A stretch of DNA of 64,000 bases from Noviherbaspirillum aerium (GTDB lineage: Bacteria; Pseudomonadota; Gammaproteobacteria; Burkholderiales; Burkholderiaceae_D): positions 124,001-188,000 of the forward strand of contig NZ_VFAH01000009.1 in the NCBI RefSeq assembly GCF_008929045.1, given 5' to 3'. Made by a program: the position numbers and the translations under genes. The notes beneath the pieces are model-generated. The model was not told where the DNA came from. It did not search any database and saw nothing but the letters and a program-made list of their open reading frames with translations. Shown piece after piece: positions 17,294 through 26,441 of the stretch; the stretch's first letter is position 1, and each line of letters opens with the position of its first letter.

Positions 17294-18649
17294 TTACACC
17301 CGAGGTAGTATTGCAACGACTTTCGTGCCTTCGCCGGACGAGCTCAACTCCAGTCTGCCGCCGACGGTATTGACACGCTCATGCATATTGCGCAAGCCAA
17401 TGCCTCGTTTGGGATGTTGGGAAACGCCGGCAACATCGAAGCCGACGCCGTTGTCGGCAATGTAAAGGCTGACTTCATGCCTGCCGCCGGTCAGGCGCAT
17501 GCGAACGGAAGTGGCGCCGGCGTGACGCTTGATGTTGGTAAGCGCTTCCTGCGCAATCCTGAACATGACCGTGTTGGCAACATCCGATAGACCCTCCGTA
17601 ACGCCCTCGGAAAGAAAATCGACATCGATGGCAGTATGCTCGCCGAATTCACGGGCCAAATGATCTAGAGCTGCTGCCAGTCCCAGATCGTCAAGCAGCG
17701 CGGGACGCAGATCATGCGATATTCTGCGCACCTCGCCAAGCACATCGTTCAACTGTACCGCAGCGCGATCGAAGGAAACACGCGCAATTTCGGGTTTTGA
17801 GGCATTGGCGGCAAGTTTGGCGATGCCGGACTCCACCTGCAGCTTGATAGAGACCAGCCATTGACTGATGCCGTCATGCAGATCGCGGGAAAGGCGTGCC
17901 CGTTCTTCTTCCTGGGAACGGACGACACGCTGTGCAAGAACACGCAGCTTTGCATCCGCTACCCTGTGTTCGCTGATATTCAGCGCAAGTCCGGACAATG
18001 CGACGGTCAGCGAGCTTGCGATTGCGATAATTGCAATCCACAACATCGTGCTGCGAATGTTGACGGAACTCTGGGCATCGATCTTTGCCAGAGCGTTGTC
18101 GACATCATCCAGATAGATGCCGGTACCGAGCATCCAGCCCCAGCGTTCGAGCATGACGACATAGCCCAGTTTAGGCGCCATTTTGCGCGTGGATGGTTTT
18201 TCCCACAGATAGCGAACCAGGCCGCCGCCGGATCTGGCTTTTGCAATCAATCTCTGAATGGTTGGATTTCCTTCCGGATCACGCAACTCCCAGAGGTTTT
18301 TACCGACTAAGTCAGGCAGGCGGGGATGCATGAGGCTTTTGCCTGACAGGTCGTACAGGAAAAAGTATCCATCATCACCGTAGTCAAGGGATGCAAGAAT
18401 GTGTATGGCCTTCATTTTCGTCTCTTCGTCATTGAGGCCGGAGTCGTAGAGATGTGCTATTGAACGCGTGGCAAGTGCTACGTAATGGCTCAGTTCGGCT
18501 TCCTTGCTAGCCAGATAAGCGGTCTCAACTGATGCACGTTGCTGCTGCGCCAGCAGATTCGCTTGATGTCTGACTGCGATGGCAATTGCAAGCAAGGCAA
18601 CTATTAGCGGAGTGATCGCTAGAAGAAGGATTTTTTGGCGAAGCTTCAT
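17294..18649 (-). CDS. Membrane sensor histidine kinase (HisKA_3, single Cache)
   Basis: This 451-residue NarX/DegS-class kinase has an N-terminal transmembrane helix (ILLLAITPLIVALLAIAIAV) and an extracytoplasmic sCache_2 domain (residues about 35-190, with GDDGYFFLYDLSGKSLMHP and RWGWMLGTGIYLDD). A second transmembrane helix (TMLWIAIIAIASSLTVALSG) follows, then a HisKA_3 dimerisation domain with the H-box RLSRDLHDGISQ, then HATPase with IAQEALTNIKRHA and DNGVGFDV. sCache_2 domains typically bind small organic acids. It is the partner of the adjacent LuxR-type regulator. Confidence 0.93.
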   Translation of the reverse strand: MKLRQKILLLAITPLIVALLAIAIAVRHQANLLAQQQRASVETAYLASKEAELSHYVALATRSIAHLYDSGLNDEETKMKAIHILASLDYGDDGYFFLYDLSGKSLMHPRLPDLVGKNLWELRDPEGNPTIQRLIAKARSGGGLVRYLWEKPSTRKMAPKLGYVVMLERWGWMLGTGIYLDDVDNALAKIDAQSSVNIRSTMLWIAIIAIASSLTVALSGLALNISEHRVADAKLRVLAQRVVRSQEEERARLSRDLHDGISQWLVSIKLQVESGIAKLAANASKPEIARVSFDRAAVQLNDVLGEVRRISHDLRPALLDDLGLAAALDHLAREFGEHTAIDVDFLSEGVTEGLSDVANTVMFRIAQEALTNIKRHAGATSVRMRLTGGRHEVSLYIADNGVGFDVAGVSQHPKRGIGLRNMHERVNTVGGRLELSSSGEGTKVVAILPRV

Positions 18650-18781
18650 GGCACGTAACTTTACCGCTATTTCCGGGAAGCACGTAAAAAGTCTTCAGTG
18701 TGCATCTGGATGGCAGGATGCAAAAGATTATCCAGATGAGGGCATGCTGCAAACCTTACAAAGGCGGGAACGCACGGGACG

Positions 18782-18808
18782 AAAAAAAAACCCCGCTGGG
18801 CGGGGCTT
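18782..18808 (-). terminator. Terminator of the cold-shock gene
   Basis: The stem CCCCGC/GCGGGG with a three-base loop is followed on the minus strand by nine Ts (18790-18782), just beyond the stop at 18834. Confidence 0.85.
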
Positions 18809-18833
18809 TTCGTGCTCTTGCTAATCGATGTGA

Positions 18834-19037
18834 TTAGGGGGCTTGAATGTTGGAAGCTTGCTTGCCTTTCGGGCCTTGCGTCACTTCGAACGAAACCTTT
18901 TGACCTTCTTTGAGAGTCTTGAAGCCATTCATCTGGATTGCGGAGAAGTGGGCGAACAAATCTTCACCGCCGTCATCCGGAGTGATGAATCCGAAGCCTT
19001 TGGAATCGTTGAACCACTTGACGGTACCTGTTGCCAT
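18834..19037 (-). CDS. cspA: Cold-shock-domain protein (CspA family)
   Basis: This 67-residue OB-fold nucleic-acid-binding protein has RNP1 KGFGFITP and RNP2 DLFAHFSAI, with the typical [10 protein letters not shown] start. Such proteins melt RNA secondary structure. The start at 19037 is chosen because the upstream in-frame ATG only adds a non-family leader. The position, divergent from clpS-clpA, matches cspD in other proteobacteria, so CspD is an alternative name. The upstream region suggests a long 5' untranslated leader, which is usual for this family. Confidence 0.94.
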   Translation of the reverse strand: MATGTVKWFNDSKGFGFITPDDGGEDLFAHFSAIQMNGFKTLKEGQKVSFEVTQGPKGKQASNIQAP

Positions 19038-19134
19038 AAAAGCGTCTTTCAAATAATAACTAATCACACGAGCCGTAAAAGCAAGAAGCCTCGCGACACG
19101 CTGCCCCCTCTTATAACTTGCTCACTTCATATTG

Positions 19135-19161
19135 ACGATAACATAATGCTCTGTTTGTCAA
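19135..19161 (-). promoter_or_regulatory. Possible promoter of the cold-shock gene
   Basis: On the minus strand a perfect TTGACA (19161-19156) is followed after 15 bases by TATCGT (19140-19135). This would give a 5' leader of about 90 bases before the start at 19037. The short spacer and imperfect -10 make it tentative. I see no other element in 19038-19372. Confidence 0.4.
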
Positions 19162-19372
19162 CTGATACCATTGTTCCTGCAAAAAATATAAAAGTCAAGG
19201 CGGTTCCGCTGGACTTTTTGAGTTTTTGCAAGCCAAATGCAGAATAGAATTCTTGAAATTGGGCGATCGGGCATTATCTGCGCAATACGCGGAAAGGGCG
19301 TAAGATCAATATACGTATGGAATATCTTTTACCGAGGCGCAGGTCGCCGATGGAAGTTCTTAGATTAAACGC

Positions 19373-19681
19373 ATGGCAACTCAGCATGACAACGGTACGG
19401 TAATTGCTAGGCAAGAGCAGAAGCTCAAGCCTCCGCCGATGTATCAGGTCTTACTTTTGAATGACGACTATACGCCCATGGAATTTGTTGTCGCAATCAT
19501 CCAGGAGTATTTCAACAAAGACCGAGAAACCGCGACGCAGATCATGCTCAAGGTTCATCGAGACGGAAAAGGAATGTGCGGCGTCTATCCGAAAGACATA
19601 GCGTCCACTAAAGTAGAATTAGTATTAACCCACGCGAGAAAAGCAGGACATCCCCTGCAATGCGTGATGGAGGAAGCATGA
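19373..19681 (+). CDS. clpS: ATP-dependent Clp protease adaptor ClpS
   Basis: This 102-residue adaptor recognises N-terminal Leu, Phe, Trp and Tyr and delivers such proteins to ClpA. It has the family core [21 protein letters not shown] (binding-pocket residues in the LLNDDYTPM loop), then [17 protein letters not shown] with the pocket His, and [19 protein letters not shown]. The N-terminal about 20 residues form the flexible ClpA-engaging tail. Its TGA stop overlaps the clpA ATG (ATGA at 19678-19681), so the two are translationally coupled. Its N-degron-making partners Aat and Bpt lie 4-6 kb downstream. Confidence 0.97.
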   Translation: MATQHDNGTVIARQEQKLKPPPMYQVLLLNDDYTPMEFVVAIIQEYFNKDRETATQIMLKVHRDGKGMCGVYPKDIASTKVELVLTHARKAGHPLQCVMEEA

Positions 19682-21978
19682 TTGCGCAGGAACTTGAAGT
19701 TAGTTTGCACATGGCTTTTGTCGAAGCCCGTCAGGCGCGGCACGAGTTCATTACGGTCGAGCACTTGCTGCTTGCACTGCTCGACAATCCGTCGGCGGCC
19801 GAAGTGCTGCGCGCATGCGCAGTCAATATCGAAGATCTGCGTAAGACGCTGACCAATTTCATCAGCGACAATACGCCGACCGTGCCGGGCACGAGCGAAG
19901 TGGATACCCAGCCAACCCTGGGCTTCCAGCGCGTGATCCAGCGTGCCATCATGCACGTCCAGTCCGCTTCCAACGGCAAGAAGGAAGTGACGGGAGCCAA
20001 TGTGCTGGTGGCGATCTTCGGTGAAAAAGATTCTCATGCCGTGTACTATCTGCACCAGCAGGGTGTCACGCGACTCGACGTGGTGAATTTCATTTCCCAC
20101 GGCGTGCGCAAGGACCAGCAGGTCGACTCCCAGAAGGCGCCGGAAGGCTCGGAAGAGGCTCAGGCCGAAGGGCAGCAGAAGGAAAGCCCTCTTGATCAGT
20201 TCACCCAGAATCTGAACAAGATGGCTGCCGACGGCAAGATTGATCCGCTCATCGGCCGCGAGTCGGAAGTCGAGCGCGTCATTCAGACTCTCTGCCGCCG
20301 CCGCAAGAACAATCCGCTTCTGGTTGGCGAAGCCGGCGTCGGCAAGACCGCCATCGCCGAGGGATTGGCATGGCGCGTGACCCAGGGCGATGTTCCCGAG
20401 GTGCTCCAGAACGCAGTGGTGTATTCGCTCGACATGGGCGCTCTGCTTGCCGGTACCAAATACCGCGGCGATTTCGAACAGCGCCTGAAGGCTGTGCTGA
20501 AACAGTTGCGGGAAAACCCGAACGGCATCCTGTTCATCGATGAAATCCATACGATCATCGGCGCCGGATCGGCATCGGGCGGCACACTGGACGCATCCAA
20601 TCTGCTCAAGCCGGCTCTGTCGAGCGGCCAGCTGAAATGCATCGGTGCGACAACCTACACGGAATTCCGTGGCGTGTTCGAGAAGGACCACGCACTGTCA
20701 CGCCGCTTCCAGAAGATCGATGTCAACGAGCCGACAGTCGAACAGACCGTTCAGATCCTGCGGGGCCTCAAGTCCCGCTTCGAAGAGCATCATGGCGTGA
20801 AGTACTCCGCATCCGCACTGACTTCTGCAGCGGAACTCGCGGCGCGCTTCATCAATGACAGGCATCTTCCGGACAAGGCAATCGATGTCATCGACGAAGC
20901 TGGAGCGGCGCAGCGCATCCTGCCCAAGTCGAAGCAGAAGAAGACGATCGGCAAGTCCGAAATCGAGGAAATCATTTCGAAGATTGCACGTATTCCTCCG
21001 CAGTCGGTCAACCAGGACGACCGCACCAAGCTGCAGACCATCGATCGCGATCTGAAGAATGTCGTGTTCGGTCAGGACCCGGCAATCGAAGCCTTGGGTT
21101 CCGCCATCAAGATGGCTCGCGCTGGCCTCGGGAAAACCGACAAGCCTATCGGTGCTTTCCTGTTCTCCGGTCCTACCGGCGTGGGCAAGACAGAGGTGGC
21201 GAAGCAGCTTGCATTCATCATGGGCATCGAGCTGATCCGCTTCGACATGTCGGAGTACATGGAGCGTCATGCGGTGAGTCGCTTGATCGGCGCGCCTCCG
21301 GGCTATGTCGGATTCGATCAGGGCGGTCTGCTGACCGAGGCAATCACGAAGAAGCCGCATGCGGTATTGCTGCTCGATGAAATCGAGAAAGCGCATCCGG
21401 ATATCTTCAATATCCTGCTTCAGGTCATGGATCACGGCACGCTGACCGACAACAATGGTCGCAAAGCCGACTTCCGCAACGTCATCATCATCATGACGAC
21501 GAATGCTGGCGCGGAAAGCCTGCAGAAGCGTTCCATCGGCTTCACCGACAAGAAGGAAGCCGGGGATGAAATGGCCGATATCAAGCGGATGTTCACGCCG
21601 GAATTCCGCAACCGTCTTGATTCGATCATCAGCTTCAAGCCGCTTGATGAGGAGATCATCCTGCGCGTGGTCGACAAGTTCCTCATGCAGCTGGAAGAAC
21701 AGTTGCACGAGAAGAAGGTCGACGCGGTCTTTACCGAGAGCTTGCGCAAGTTCCTGGCGAAGAAAGGCTTTGATCCGCTCATGGGCGCCCGACCGATGTC
21801 CAGACTCATCCAGGACATGATCCGCAAGGCGCTTGCCGATGAGCTGCTGTTCGGTCGACTCGTTTCCGGAGGTCGTGTGACCGTCGATATGGACGACAAG
21901 GAGCAGATCAAGCTCGATTTTGCGGAAGGAGATGTGCCACCGCCATCGGCCCCGGAAGAAACGCTGGAAGTCGAATAA
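19678..21978 (+). CDS. clpA: ATP-dependent Clp protease ATP-binding subunit ClpA
   Basis: This 766-residue AAA+ unfoldase of the ClpAP protease starts at the ATG at 19678, preceded by GGAGGAAGC and overlapping clpS. It has an N-domain (residues 1-150, ClpS-binding), D1 with Walker A GEAGVGKT and Walker [20 protein letters not shown], and D2 with Walker [33 protein letters not shown] and Walker [11 protein letters not shown]. The C-terminal domain has the substrate-pore and ClpP-docking segments. It lacks the long ClpB middle coiled coil, which distinguishes it from ClpB. The partner protease ClpP is not in the window. Confidence 0.98.
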   Translation: MIAQELEVSLHMAFVEARQARHEFITVEHLLLALLDNPSAAEVLRACAVNIEDLRKTLTNFISDNTPTVPGTSEVDTQPTLGFQRVIQRAIMHVQSASNGKKEVTGANVLVAIFGEKDSHAVYYLHQQGVTRLDVVNFISHGVRKDQQVDSQKAPEGSEEAQAEGQQKESPLDQFTQNLNKMAADGKIDPLIGRESEVERVIQTLCRRRKNNPLLVGEAGVGKTAIAEGLAWRVTQGDVPEVLQNAVVYSLDMGALLAGTKYRGDFEQRLKAVLKQLRENPNGILFIDEIHTIIGAGSASGGTLDASNLLKPALSSGQLKCIGATTYTEFRGVFEKDHALSRRFQKIDVNEPTVEQTVQILRGLKSRFEEHHGVKYSASALTSAAELAARFINDRHLPDKAIDVIDEAGAAQRILPKSKQKKTIGKSEIEEIISKIARIPPQSVNQDDRTKLQTIDRDLKNVVFGQDPAIEALGSAIKMARAGLGKTDKPIGAFLFSGPTGVGKTEVAKQLAFIMGIELIRFDMSEYMERHAVSRLIGAPPGYVGFDQGGLLTEAITKKPHAVLLLDEIEKAHPDIFNILLQVMDHGTLTDNNGRKADFRNVIIIMTTNAGAESLQKRSIGFTDKKEAGDEMADIKRMFTPEFRNRLDSIISFKPLDEEIILRVVDKFLMQLEEQLHEKKVDAVFTESLRKFLAKKGFDPLMGARPMSRLIQDMIRKALADELLFGRLVSGGRVTVDMDDKEQIKLDFAEGDVPPPSAPEETLEVE

Positions 21979-22012
21979 CCGAGCAATTCCAAAGTGGCCT
22001 GCAAGGGCCTGA

Positions 22013-22049
22013 CAAAACCCGGATTCGCGCAAGCGATCCGGGTTTTTTT
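22013..22049 (+). terminator. Terminator of clpS-clpA
   Basis: The stem AACCCGGAT/ATCCGGGTT with an eleven-base loop is followed by a run of Ts (22043-22049). Confidence 0.88.
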
Positions 22050-22081
22050 ATGGAAAACATGCTGAGGGTAAAGAGGGACAG

Positions 22082-22313
22082 CTAAAGCGCTGTCGTCTTG
22101 ACTGGATCGGAAGAGGCCGAAAAGATTTGTCTGTGGCCGGACGCGGGGTTTCGCCAATCCCTGGTCGGCGCTGCCGTAGCGGACCGGCATGCAAGCCGGT
22201 TCGTGGCCGAAGGCGCGGTGACGCGGCATGGCGCGCTCGGCGTCCCCGAATAACGCCGTGTCGCTGACAAAGCTTCCGGGATCGTCGGTCTGTTCGGGAC
22301 GAAAGCGCTTTAG
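22082..22313 (-). repeat. Inverted-repeat element family 3, copy A
   Basis: This 232-bp element runs from CTAA-AGCGCTGTCG to CGAAAGCGCT-TTAG. Its reverse complement aligns with 48073-48250, sharing AGCGCTTTCGTCC, GACGATCC.GGAAG, GCGCCGAG.GCGCCATG-like and CGCAGAC.GATCTT-like blocks. It lies between convergent clpA and the aldo/keto reductase gene and is joined to a family 1 copy through TTAG. Confidence 0.75.
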
Positions 22314-22393
22314 ACTATGTTTGACAAGCGTCGCGAGCGGTCCGGTGTTGCGTCGACGAGCCGGTGCGCAGCAGCTTTGCAAACACGGCCTAC
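22310..22393 (-). repeat. Inverted-repeat element family 1, copy D (deleted)
   Basis: This 84-bp short version of family 1 has ends ACTATGTTTG and CAAACACGGC. The outer 40 bases on each side are kept and the central conserved block is missing. It shares its left TTAG with the family 3 element. Confidence 0.7.
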
Positions 22394-22432
22394 GTCAGGT
22401 GAAACCTGACACGGCCGGCATAAGCTTGTTCT

Positions 22433-23476
22433 TCACTGGGCGGGATTGTTCAATTCGGTGTGGATGGCATTGACAGCGTTGACGACGTCATCTGTCAATT
22501 TCGTATTCCATGCATCGATGTTCTCCTTCAGCTGCGCCAGCGATGTCGCTCCGATGATGGTAGATGCCACGAACCACCGGCTGTAACACCAGGCAAGCGC
22601 CAGTTGTGTCGGCGTCATGCCGTTTTCCCGTGCCAGCCTGGCATAGCGCCTGGACGCCTCGATGACCGACGGACGCAGATAGCGGGGACTCCAGTTCGGC
22701 GGAAAGATGGTCAGCCGGCCGTTTGCCTTCGGGTCATCCGCATACTTTGCCGTCAATTGGCCAAAGGCCAGCGGACTATAGGCAAGTAGGCCCACCTTCG
22801 TCCGGAAACATGTCTCGTCGAGACCCTGTTCGAAGCCGCGGTTCACAAGGCTGTACGCATTCTGGATAGAGGCGATCCGCGGCAATCCGCGCTGTTCGGA
22901 TTGTTTGATGAACTCGCAAACTCCCCATGACGTTTCATTGGACACGCCGACATGCCGAATCTTCCCCTCCCGGATCAGCTCACCCAGCGCGACAAGGGTC
23001 TCCTCGATGGGAACATGATTTTTCTCCTTTGCCGGATCAAAGGAGTTCTGGCCGAACATCGGTACGTTGCGGCTTGGCCAGTGTAATTGGTACAAATCGA
23101 TGTAATCTGTCTGCAGTCGCCGCAAGCTGTCCTCGACAGCGGTGCGCAGGTTGCGGGCGTCGAAATCAGTGCCGCCATTGCGAATCCAGGAGATGCCGCG
23201 CGACGGGCCTGCTGCCTTGGTGGCAATGATGACCTCGGCGCGGCGTGCGGATTTTTTCAGCCAGCTGCCAATGTGGCTTTCAGTGCGGCCTTGAGTTTCG
23301 GCGCGCGGCATGACGGGATACATTTCCGCCGTATCAATGAAATTGATGCCACGTTCCAGCGCATAGTCCAGCTGGCTATGCGCCTCCGCTTCGGCATTCT
23401 GTTCGCCGAAGGTCATTGTTCCCAGACAAATACGCGACACATCCAGGTCACTGGTGCCAAGAATGACTCGATCCAT
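22433..23476 (-). CDS. tas: Aldo/keto reductase (Tas-like)
   Basis: This 347-residue NADP-dependent oxidoreductase of the aldo/keto reductase superfamily, close to E. coli Tas, forms a TIM barrel. Visible features are LGTSDLDVSRICLGTMTFGEQN at the N-terminus, INFIDTAEMYPV with the catalytic Asp and Tyr, IIATKAAGP with the Lys, LYQLHWPSRN with the His, and a C-terminal NADP-binding segment (ASTIIGATSLAQLKENI). The ATG at 23476 has GGGGAG upstream and is preferred to an upstream in-frame ATG. The physiological substrate is unknown. Confidence 0.92.
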   Translation of the reverse strand: MDRVILGTSDLDVSRICLGTMTFGEQNAEAEAHSQLDYALERGINFIDTAEMYPVMPRAETQGRTESHIGSWLKKSARRAEVIIATKAAGPSRGISWIRNGGTDFDARNLRTAVEDSLRRLQTDYIDLYQLHWPSRNVPMFGQNSFDPAKEKNHVPIEETLVALGELIREGKIRHVGVSNETSWGVCEFIKQSEQRGLPRIASIQNAYSLVNRGFEQGLDETCFRTKVGLLAYSPLAFGQLTAKYADDPKANGRLTIFPPNWSPRYLRPSVIEASRRYARLARENGMTPTQLALAWCYSRWFVASTIIGATSLAQLKENIDAWNTKLTDDVVNAVNAIHTELNNPAQ

Positions 23477-23533
23477 GTTTCTCCCCAAAAGATTGAAAAG
23501 CCGGTAATTTGAAAGGCGCAAGCATTCAAAGCT

Positions 23534-24577
23534 TCAGCGCGACTTGCGCAGTGCCGTCGCACATTCCCTGATCAGCGATGGCCCGCGGTAAATGAGTCCG
23601 GTATAAAGCTGTACCAGCGATGCGCCTGCGTCCATCTTTGCCTTGGCATGTTCTCCCGAAAGAATGCCTCCCACCCCAATGATCGGCAAGCCGTCGCCCA
23701 GCTCAGCCTTCAATGCCGCAATGACTCTATTGGACGGTTCGAATACCGGCGCGCCAGACAAGCCCCCGGTTTCATCCGCGTGGGCCAGTCCCTTTACGGC
23801 ATTCCGAGTGATCGTGGTATTGGTTGCAATGACCGCGTCCATCCGATGGTGAAGCAGGGTGGCTGCGATCGTCTTGAGCTGTTCGCCGTCGATATCGGGT
23901 GCAATCTTCAATGCGATCGGCACATAGCGCTTGTGCTTGTCGGCCAGCCTCTGCTGTGCGTCCTTCAAGGTTGAAAGCAGGGAATCAAGCTCTGAGCCGC
24001 CTTGCAGCTGGCGCAGGTTCTTGGTATTGGGAGAAGAAATATTGACGGTTACATAGCTTGCATAGGGATAGACCTTCTCAAGACAGTGAAGATAGTCGTC
24101 CGCCGCGCGTTCAATTGGCGTATCGGCATTTTTGCCGATATTGAGGCCAAGTACGCCCTCCTTGTTCTGGAAAAATCTGGATGCCTGAACATTGGCAACG
24201 AAGGCATCCACGCCGCCATTATTGAAACCCATGCGATTGATGATGGCATTCGCCTGCGGAAGGCGAAACATGCGCGGCAGCGGATTTCCCGGCTGGGCGC
24301 GGGGAGTCACCGTGCCGATCTCTATCGAGCCGAATCCGAGCGCAGCCAGTCCATCGATGTAAGCCCCATCCTTGTCAAGTCCCGCGGCAAGGCCGACAGG
24401 ATTGGGGAAGGTGATCCCCATGACTGTCCTGGGATCTGGCCGGGGGCGGCTGATGATCCTGGTCAGGCCCAGGTGAGAGGCTTTCTTCAGCCAGGGCAAG
24501 GTGAAGTTGTGTGCTGATTCGGGGTCGAGGGTAAAAAGAAGGGGGCGCGCAATTGCGTAGAGAAGCTTGTCGGGCAT
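23534..24577 (-). CDS. pyrD: Dihydroorotate dehydrogenase (quinone), class 2
   Basis: This 347-residue FMN enzyme of pyrimidine synthesis oxidises dihydroorotate to orotate and reduces quinone at the membrane. An N-terminal amphipathic pair of helices ([15 protein letters not shown]) marks the membrane-associated class 2. Motifs include [53 protein letters not shown] (catalytic Ser), IATNTTI and GVGGILSG for FMN phosphate. The ATG at 24577 gives the family N-terminus, and upstream in-frame codons are not conserved in character. It is followed downstream by the Tas-like gene on the same strand. Confidence 0.97.
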   Translation of the reverse strand: MPDKLLYAIARPLLFTLDPESAHNFTLPWLKKASHLGLTRIISRPRPDPRTVMGITFPNPVGLAAGLDKDGAYIDGLAALGFGSIEIGTVTPRAQPGNPLPRMFRLPQANAIINRMGFNNGGVDAFVANVQASRFFQNKEGVLGLNIGKNADTPIERAADDYLHCLEKVYPYASYVTVNISSPNTKNLRQLQGGSELDSLLSTLKDAQQRLADKHKRYVPIALKIAPDIDGEQLKTIAATLLHHRMDAVIATNTTITRNAVKGLAHADETGGLSGAPVFEPSNRVIAALKAELGDGLPIIGVGGILSGEHAKAKMDAGASLVQLYTGLIYRGPSLIRECATALRKSR

Positions 24578-24688
24578 GGCGGTGGGGATCAATAGCTCCA
24601 AGGGCAGTACAGCGACTGCCTGCTGCCCGGTTGCATTCTGAAAAGCCGTTATTTTAACCCCGTGACAGGCAACCAACGGAAGTCGGGG

Positions 24689-25423
24689 TCAGATATCGGC
24701 ATGCCAAGGCTGCCACTTGCCCCCGACCAGCGCTTCCATGGGTTGGAAATTCACCTTGTATGCCATCTTCTGACTGTGGCGTATCCAATAGCCGAGATAG
24801 ACATAGGGCATGTCAAGCCGCCGGGCTTGCTCGATCTGCCACATGATGTTGTATGTGCCGAAGGATGCGCCGGACACATCGGGATCATAGAAGGTATAGA
24901 CCGATGACAAACCGTCGTTCAATACATCAATGATGCTGACAATGCGAAGTATGCCCTGCGGATCGCGGAATTCGACCAGCCTGGTATTCACCTTGCTCTG
25001 CAGGAGAAATTGCGCATACTGGTCGCGGCTGTCCTGATCCATCCCGCCGCCGGCATGACGCGCGGCCTGGTAGCGCAGGTAAAGCTCATAATGCTCAGGC
25101 ACATAAGTCAGTGTCGTGACCCAGGTGGTCAGATTGCCATGACGGTGCCAAGCCTTGCGCTGGCTGCGATTGCCGGTGAAATCAGCCACGTTGACGCGTA
25201 CCGGTATGCACGCCTGGCAACCATCGCAATAGGGGCGGTAGGTAAAAATGCCGCTGCGGCGGAAGCCGTTCTTGACCAGTTCCGAATACACATCGGCATT
25301 GATCAGATGCGATGGCGTGGCAACCTGGGACCTGGCCTGACGGCCATCGAGATAGCTGCAAGGATAGGGCGCCGTAGCGTAGAACTGTAGTGTTGCGAAA
25401 GGCAGGTCTTTTAAGTGCGTCAT
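24689..25423 (-). CDS. bpt: Aspartate/glutamate leucyltransferase Bpt
   Basis: This 244-residue enzyme transfers leucine from Leu-tRNA to proteins with N-terminal Asp or Glu, creating an N-degron. It has the N-terminal LDGRQARSQ, the Cys motif [17 protein letters not shown] and the GNAT-like C-terminal part ([37 protein letters not shown]). It was formerly annotated as Ate because of similarity to eukaryotic arginyltransferase. The ATG at 25423 matches the family start MTHLKDLPF. It is adjacent to aat and pyrD, a conserved arrangement, and close to clpS-clpA. Confidence 0.96.
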   Translation of the reverse strand: MTHLKDLPFATLQFYATAPYPCSYLDGRQARSQVATPSHLINADVYSELVKNGFRRSGIFTYRPYCDGCQACIPVRVNVADFTGNRSQRKAWHRHGNLTTWVTTLTYVPEHYELYLRYQAARHAGGGMDQDSRDQYAQFLLQSKVNTRLVEFRDPQGILRIVSIIDVLNDGLSSVYTFYDPDVSGASFGTYNIMWQIEQARRLDMPYVYLGYWIRHSQKMAYKVNFQPMEALVGGKWQPWHADI

Positions 25424-25536
25424 ATGCGTGTTGACTGACTGCGATACTGGCTGGAGACGGCGCAACCGTACAAATTGTACATTGTGTAATTTACACCGGC
25501 TGGGTAGCGCCGGCTGAAGTTTTTAAGGCATCCTTG

Positions 25537-26259
25537 TCAAGACAACGCAAGCGGTTGCCAGTTCGTGATCGGCTCCTTTTCTATCGCTGTCCTGAGATGA
25601 GACAAAAACTCCCGGCGCGGAATGGGAGTGGCTCCCAGCGAGGCAAGATGGGACGTCTCCTGCTGGCAGTCGATCATCTCCACGCCATTCGTTTTCAGGA
25701 AATGCACAAGGTATGCCAGTGCGATCTTGGAGGCATCCGACACGCGTGCAAACATCGACTCGCCGTAAAACATGCGGCCGATGCAGACGCCATAAGCTCC
25801 GCCCACCAACTGACCGTCAAGCCAAACCTCCGAGGAGTGTGCGTAGCCCTGGCGATGCAGGGCGCAGTAACCGCGCACGATTTCCGTCGAGATCCAGGTG
25901 CCGGCACCATCTTTGCGCGGGGCGGCACAGGCTCGCATCACTTGCTCGAACGCCGTATCAAACCTGATTTCCCAGCGGCGGTCGGTCCGCATGCTCTTCT
26001 GGAATTTTTTTAGTGTCTTGCGCAAACTGTGGGAAACGGCAAACCGTTCCGTGTAAAGCACCATACGAGGATCCGTGCTCCACCACAAGACAGGTTGTCC
26101 TTCCGAAAACCAGGGGAAGATGCCGTTCCTATAAGCTTCAAGCAAGCGTCGCGGCGACAGATCTGCTCCCGCCGCCAGCAGTCCGGCCGCACCATCGCGC
26201 TCTGTCAATGCCGTGGAAACATCCGGAAAGGGCGTCGTGGACTCAAGCCAGGGAATCAT
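25537..26259 (-). CDS. aat: Leucyl/phenylalanyl-tRNA--protein transferase
   Basis: This 240-residue enzyme adds Leu or Phe from aminoacyl-tRNA to N-terminal Arg or Lys, marking proteins for ClpS. Diagnostic segments are [56 protein letters not shown] and [18 protein letters not shown]. The ATG at 26259 has a strong GGGGAGGAG ribosome-binding site, so the ORF's upstream ATG is not used. Together with Bpt it feeds the N-degron pathway whose reader (ClpS) and unfoldase (ClpA) are encoded nearby. Confidence 0.97.
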   Translation of the reverse strand: MIPWLESTTPFPDVSTALTERDGAAGLLAAGADLSPRRLLEAYRNGIFPWFSEGQPVLWWSTDPRMVLYTERFAVSHSLRKTLKKFQKSMRTDRRWEIRFDTAFEQVMRACAAPRKDGAGTWISTEIVRGYCALHRQGYAHSSEVWLDGQLVGGAYGVCIGRMFYGESMFARVSDASKIALAYLVHFLKTNGVEMIDCQQETSHLASLGATPIPRREFLSHLRTAIEKEPITNWQPLALS

Positions 26260-26376
26260 GCTCCTCCCCAAGTTGGAACGCAAAATTGCACGAAAGCAGT
26301 GCGGAATCAATTGGCGAAAAATAAGAAGAAGACATTTTTCTCCATATAAACAAGAGGTTGCATATTTGCACCAAAA

Positions 26377-26392
26377 TGGAATAATTCTTGCT
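26377..26392 (+). promoter_or_regulatory. Sigma-54 promoter of amtB with NtrC half-site
   Basis: TGGAAT-AATTC-TTGCT matches the -24/-12 sigma-54 consensus with correct spacing, 50 bp before the amtB start codon. TGCACC at 26367-26372 is a half-site of the NtrC-binding consensus. Nitrogen-limitation control is therefore expected. Confidence 0.75.
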
Positions 26393-26441
26393 AGAAAGAA
26401 GCGCCAATAGAATATTCTGCACTTTTACAGGGAGTTTTTGC

